A DNA stretch of 8,163 nt, from assembly GCA_035528275.1 (NCBI GenBank), contig DATKYV010000192.1, positions 1-8,163 on the forward strand, read 5' to 3'. Below, in pieces: positions 5,889 to 8,163 of the stretch. A program made the translations under genes and the position numbers. The stretch's first letter is position 1, and each line of letters opens with the position of its first letter. Origin of the DNA: DATKYV01 sp035528275 (lineage in GTDB: Bacteria > Acidobacteriota > Terriglobia > UBA7540). The notes beneath the pieces are model-generated. The model worked only from the letters and a program-made list of their open reading frames with translations. It was not told the origin of the DNA and searched no databases.

Positions 5889-7034
5889 TTACTTCTTGTC
5901 AGCCGACCCGGAGGCCTTCGAGTCTCCGCCCGGCAGCTCGGCCAGGACTTTCACCTTGGTGGTAGACCTGAACTGTTTGTAATCCGTGTACTTGATGACC
6001 TGCTTGATCCGGATGGGCCCGTTGGCAAAGTAGAGCGTGTCATCGGCCATGGTGAAAGTGGGGAACCAGAACTTCCCGTCGATCTGTTGGCGATAAGTGG
6101 CGAATCGGGGAAAGAGGTTTTCGCCTTTCTTGGTCTTCGTCTCCGGAACGGTTTTCCCTTCGGATTTCACAATCTGCAGGTCGCGGTCGTCCACCCAGAC
6201 TGTTCCCTGAAAATAGACCCGTCCTTTGACGAGCTCTTTGGGACGTATCGAGAAGACGTAGGCGGTTATCTCGTCCACCTTGACATGGCCGAGGTATTTG
6301 ATGTCGTACTCGGGCAGTTCATCCGACGTGAGCACGAAAGGCTGAACATTCCGCATCGACTCATAGTCTTCTTTGGTGACCATGAGGCCCTTCAGGGTGT
6401 CGGGCGGTGCGTAGGTGACGCGCTCGATTCGGCCTCCGTTGTCGTCGTAGAGGATGTCCCACTCCTGCTGGAACACACCCACGGTGTTGCCGTCCGAGTC
6501 CAGTTGCTGAACCTTGTTGATTTGGTGGTAGGTGTAGTTGTCCCGCGCTTCTTTGAAGACCTTTTCTTTGGCCGCGAAGGCCTGGATGATCTCTTGGATT
6601 TTCGCGGGACTGGGGTCGGCGAGGCCCGATCCTTTCTTCTGTGGAGGCCTCGCTTCCGCCGCCGCGTTTTCCGCGGAGGGTGTGATGGCAGGTTTGGTTT
6701 CCGCCTCCTTGTTTTCCGGCTTTGCCTGAGCGTTTTCCTCAGGCTTTGAAGGAGCGGCGCTCGCCTTCATCATGGCCTTCTGAAGGGCTTCGATGACCCT
6801 ATCGTCGGCGCCGGCGTCGTGAAAGCGTTTGGCGAGGTCGGGATTCATCTGAAAACCGATTCCGCGGTCTTCGATGATCTCAATCATCTTCTCCGTGGTC
6901 GCCCCCCCGATCAGAAGCAGGACGACGTCGTCCTGGCTCAGGGGTTTGGGAGCCTTGTCGGCTGCCTTGGCTCCAAACGTCAGCAGGCATGCCAGAACGA
7001 CCAGCGCTGCTTTTCCAAAAAGTCTCGTTTTCAC
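5889..7034 (-). CDS. Secreted two-domain protein of a type known to me from Acidobacteriota (function unknown)
   Basis: Protein of 381 residues with a signal peptide (MKTRLFGKAALVVLACLLTF, AKA|AD near 24-25), so periplasmic or envelope-located. Domain 1 (about 31-88) is a small helical module: LSQDDVVLLLIGGATTEKM, RGIGFQM, GADDRVIEAL. I have seen this module fused to many different proteins in Acidobacteriota. A Pro/Glu/Ala/Lys-rich linker follows (about 92-140). Domain 2 (about 143-365) runs from KIQEIIQAFAAKEKVFKEA through NYTYHQ, ILYDDNGGRIERVTYAP, YFQGTVWVDDRDLQIVKSEG and GKFWFPTFTMADD to IKYTDYKQFRSTTKV. This pattern of long beta strands resembles a LolA/outer-membrane lipoprotein-sorting fold, but that is inference. 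The tail is Lys/Ser-rich. Start GTG 7034 has AAGGGTGA 7 nt upstream. No catalytic motif is visible. It sits between the DedA-rhodanese gene and the TrmJ-like gene, all on one strand. Confidence 0.8.
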   Translation of the reverse strand: MKTRLFGKAALVVLACLLTFGAKAADKAPKPLSQDDVVLLLIGGATTEKMIEIIEDRGIGFQMNPDLAKRFHDAGADDRVIEALQKAMMKASAAPSKPEENAQAKPENKEAETKPAITPSAENAAAEARPPQKKGSGLADPSPAKIQEIIQAFAAKEKVFKEARDNYTYHQINKVQQLDSDGNTVGVFQQEWDILYDDNGGRIERVTYAPPDTLKGLMVTKEDYESMRNVQPFVLTSDELPEYDIKYLGHVKVDEITAYVFSIRPKELVKGRVYFQGTVWVDDRDLQIVKSEGKTVPETKTKKGENLFPRFATYRQQIDGKFWFPTFTMADDTLYFANGPIRIKQVIKYTDYKQFRSTTKVKVLAELPGGDSKASGSADKK

Positions 7035-7041
7035 GGCTTGA

Positions 7042-7049
7042 TCACCCTT
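7042..7049 (-). promoter_or_regulatory. Ribosome binding site of the secreted-protein gene
   Basis: Minus-strand AAGGGTGA lies 7 nt before GTG 7034 and fixes that start, which leaves an intact signal peptide. Confidence 0.5.
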
Positions 7050-7078
7050 CGTCGAAGAAGCTTGACTTACCCGACAAT

Positions 7079-7089
7079 TTCGGACCGAA
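7079..7089. promoter_or_regulatory. Short palindrome upstream of the secreted-protein gene
   Basis: TTCGGACCGAA is a perfect 11-bp palindrome around one base, 45 bp before the GTG start. The symmetry with a 1-base centre fits a protein-binding site better than an RNA hairpin. No regulator is known here, so the role is only a possibility. Confidence 0.2.
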
Positions 7090-7142
7090 GCCCTCTGTTC
7101 AATAAGAGGCAGGCACGGTCGCTGGAGTTGCTTGGCCAGTCC

Positions 7143-7319
7143 TCATCTTACAGGGTTCAACTCCGCCGCCAATCCGGCGGGCAGCACGGCACGGTCAATG
7201 GGCTCAACCGGATAGCCAAGGGCCTGCCACGCATCAAACCCGCCCAGGAGCGGGCAGACGTCCGCCTATCCCCGGTCGAGCAGAAGGCGCGCCATCCTGG
7301 CGCTACTGGCCTCGTTCGG
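7143..7319 (-). pseudogene. Interrupted remainder of the rhodanese domain (in-frame TGA and TAG)
   Basis: Read in the frame of the DedA-rhodanese gene past its TGA (7320-7322), the minus strand gives PNEASSARMARLLLDRG, then TAG (7266-7268), then ADVCPLLGGFDAWQALGYP and VEPID, ending at TGA 7143-7145. This is the expected second half of a rhodanese domain (CPNEASSA..A..L...G, then V.PL.GG.DAW...GYP). There is no frameshift. The full reading is 325 codons, a normal length for a DedA-rhodanese fusion. TGA replaces the Cys of the usual YCxCPNE loop (one change from TGC or TGT). TAG replaces what is probably Tyr or another residue before ADV (one change from TAT or TAC). Nonsense mutations, sequencing error or recoding are all possible. 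Confidence 0.7.
7289..7303 (-). other. Hairpin 16 nt after the TGA, SECIS-like geometry
   Basis: The minus-strand stem GCGCCA pairs perfectly with TGGCGC around the 3-nt loop GGA. Sixteen nt separate the TGA (7320-7322) from the stem, and 22 nt separate it from the loop. A short upper stem, a small G-starting loop and a 16-37 nt distance are the published features of bacterial SECIS elements. In GC-rich coding DNA such a stem can occur by chance, so this is a weak call. Confidence 0.25.
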
Positions 7320-8120
7320 TCAGGTACAATACATCACAATGGGCCGGCCAGAGGGAATCTCCCTGTAGCGCGCTTCGAATTCCTCGGGCGGAATGTGCAA
7401 GCTGCCTGGAATCTTCACGCCTTCCACCCGGTAGGCGAGACCGGAGCGCAGGTCGACGATCGCGACATGTTCGCCACGGTCGAGAAGGTCCTTCAGTTCG
7501 GGAGATGAAATCCGCGAGCGCTCGAGCAGGCGGTAAAAGCGCCGGCGCTCCACCCACTTCAACAGGACCCAGGCAACGAACGGAACCCCGACCACCAGCA
7601 AGCCGACTCTGCCCAAGGCGTCCAGCCATTCGAGCAGCCACTCGACTTGGCCGCGAAAAACCACGCCCAGGGTGATCGCCGAGCCGATCCAGAGCACGAT
7701 TCCCCCCAGGTCAAAGGGAATGAATCGCAGCGGAGAGATCCGCAGCATGCCCGCAATGGGCTGAACCACGGTGTTCAGCCCGGGAAAGAATTTGGTCACC
7801 AGAAGCGATTTCAGGCCATGCCGCGCGAAGAAGGTTTCCGTCCGGCTGACGCAGGAGTCCGGATTGAGAGAGATCGAACACAACGTGCGGAGGATGGGCC
7901 GCCCTCGCCGCCGGCCGATGAGATACCACGTCAGGTCACCCATCAGAGCCGCGACCACACCGACGATAAGAATCCCACCCAAACTGAAGTGCAAGTCGGC
8001 AGCAAGTGCGGCGGCCAGGAGCACCAGCGGGTAGCTTGGGATGGGCAGCCCCAGGGTCTCAGCAAGGATGGCCGCAAAGAGCAGGCCGTATCCGTACTCG
8101 CGGAATATTTGCGCCATCAT
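7320..8120 (-). CDS. DedA-family membrane protein with rhodanese domain, cut short by in-frame TGA
   Basis: Open frame of 266 residues. Residues 1-190 are a DedA/SNARE-associated domain. Membrane segments lie at about 12-40, 46-68, 137-155 and 172-190. The family signatures are ETLGLPIPSYPLVLLAAALA (21-40) and TKFFPGLNTVVQPIAGMLR (109-127). DedA proteins are inner-membrane transporters or flippases linked to lipid recycling and proton-motive-force homeostasis. Residues about 205-266 start a rhodanese (sulfurtransferase) domain: LKDLLDRGEHVAIVDLRS, IPGSLHIPPEEF, then IVMYCT with C265 as the presumed catalytic Cys. A TGA stops it two codons after that Cys, in the middle of the active-site loop. 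The same frame continues with clear rhodanese homology to 7143. ATG 8120 (ATGATG) is preceded by AGGTG about 8 nt upstream and overlaps an upstream stop as ATGA, which suggests translational coupling. It could be a truncated product, a pseudogene, or recoded. Confidence 0.8.
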   Translation of the reverse strand: MMAQIFREYGYGLLFAAILAETLGLPIPSYPLVLLAAALAADLHFSLGGILIVGVVAALMGDLTWYLIGRRRGRPILRTLCSISLNPDSCVSRTETFFARHGLKSLLVTKFFPGLNTVVQPIAGMLRISPLRFIPFDLGGIVLWIGSAITLGVVFRGQVEWLLEWLDALGRVGLLVVGVPFVAWVLLKWVERRRFYRLLERSRISSPELKDLLDRGEHVAIVDLRSGLAYRVEGVKIPGSLHIPPEEFEARYREIPSGRPIVMYCT

Positions 8121-8163
8121 CCGGCCAGCACCTGTCCCATCTGATGCCCGTCGCAGAAGACCC
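8117..8163 (-). CDS. 3' end of an unidentified upstream gene entering from the right edge
   Basis: A minus-strand frame open from the right edge ends at TGA 8117-8119 and would encode the C-terminus VFCDGHQMGQVLAG. Its stop overlaps the first ATG of the DedA gene in an ATGA arrangement, typical of translationally coupled genes. Only 14 residues are visible, too few to identify a family. The other two frames are also open over this short stretch, so the call rests mainly on the ATGA overlap. Confidence 0.35.
   Translation of the reverse strand, partial: VFCDGHQMGQVLAG

Noticed and set aside
5544..6749. Plus-strand open frame of 401 codons
   Set aside because: It is antisense to parts of two real genes (TrmJ-like and the secreted protein) and has a composition driven by their codon bias. 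The minus-strand products are convincing.

Overview
The window reads as a GC-rich (roughly 60%), gene-dense bacterial chromosome segment. The best lineage clue is the secreted protein at 5889-7034. Its two-part architecture is one I associate with Acidobacteriota: a short helical 'LSxDDVVxLLxGG...GADDRVIEAL' module, a linker, and a 'KIQEIIQAFAAKE...NYTYHQ...ILYDD' outer-membrane-type domain. A DedA-rhodanese fusion, a GH36-like alpha-galactosidase and GTG/TTG starts fit the same assignment. The phylum is an inference from memory of protein families, not a search result. I see no CRISPR array, insertion sequence, tRNA or rRNA.

Left part (1-3327, all genes on the minus strand): a GH36-like alpha-galactosidase cut off by the left edge (1-1260), a roughly 370-bp gap, a small single-domain cupin (1634-2035), a 278-bp gap, and a radical SAM protein (2314-3327, TTG start with a good Shine-Dalgarno).

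Centre (3328-5788): a 570-bp non-coding stretch separates that radical SAM gene from a second, divergently transcribed radical SAM gene (3898-4926, plus strand). Both proteins carry CxxxCxxC, SGGEP and a cysteine-rich C-terminus, and they share an 'RMIA[K/R]G' segment before the cluster motif. They look like a head-to-head pair of related AdoMet radical enzymes of unassigned substrate. The second gene converges on a TrmJ-like 2'-O-methyltransferase (5045-5788, minus). The 118 bp between them is almost entirely a palindromic element: 10-bp inverted ends made of a GTGAAT-type heptad repeat flank a strong hairpin.

Right part (5789-8163, minus strand): the secreted Acidobacteria-type protein (GTG start), then a DedA-family membrane protein with a C-terminal rhodanese domain. 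The rhodanese reading frame is interrupted by TGA at codon 267 and TAG at codon 285, yet the homology continues in the same frame to 7143. Decay or sequence error is the simplest reading. However, the TGA sits exactly where a Cys is expected and is followed by a small SECIS-like hairpin, so selenocysteine or readthrough deserves a check. The DedA start overlaps by four bases (ATGA) the end of a further upstream gene that enters from the right edge.

Nothing ties the genes into one evident pathway. The divergent radical SAM pair and the interrupted DedA-rhodanese gene are the most interesting items.
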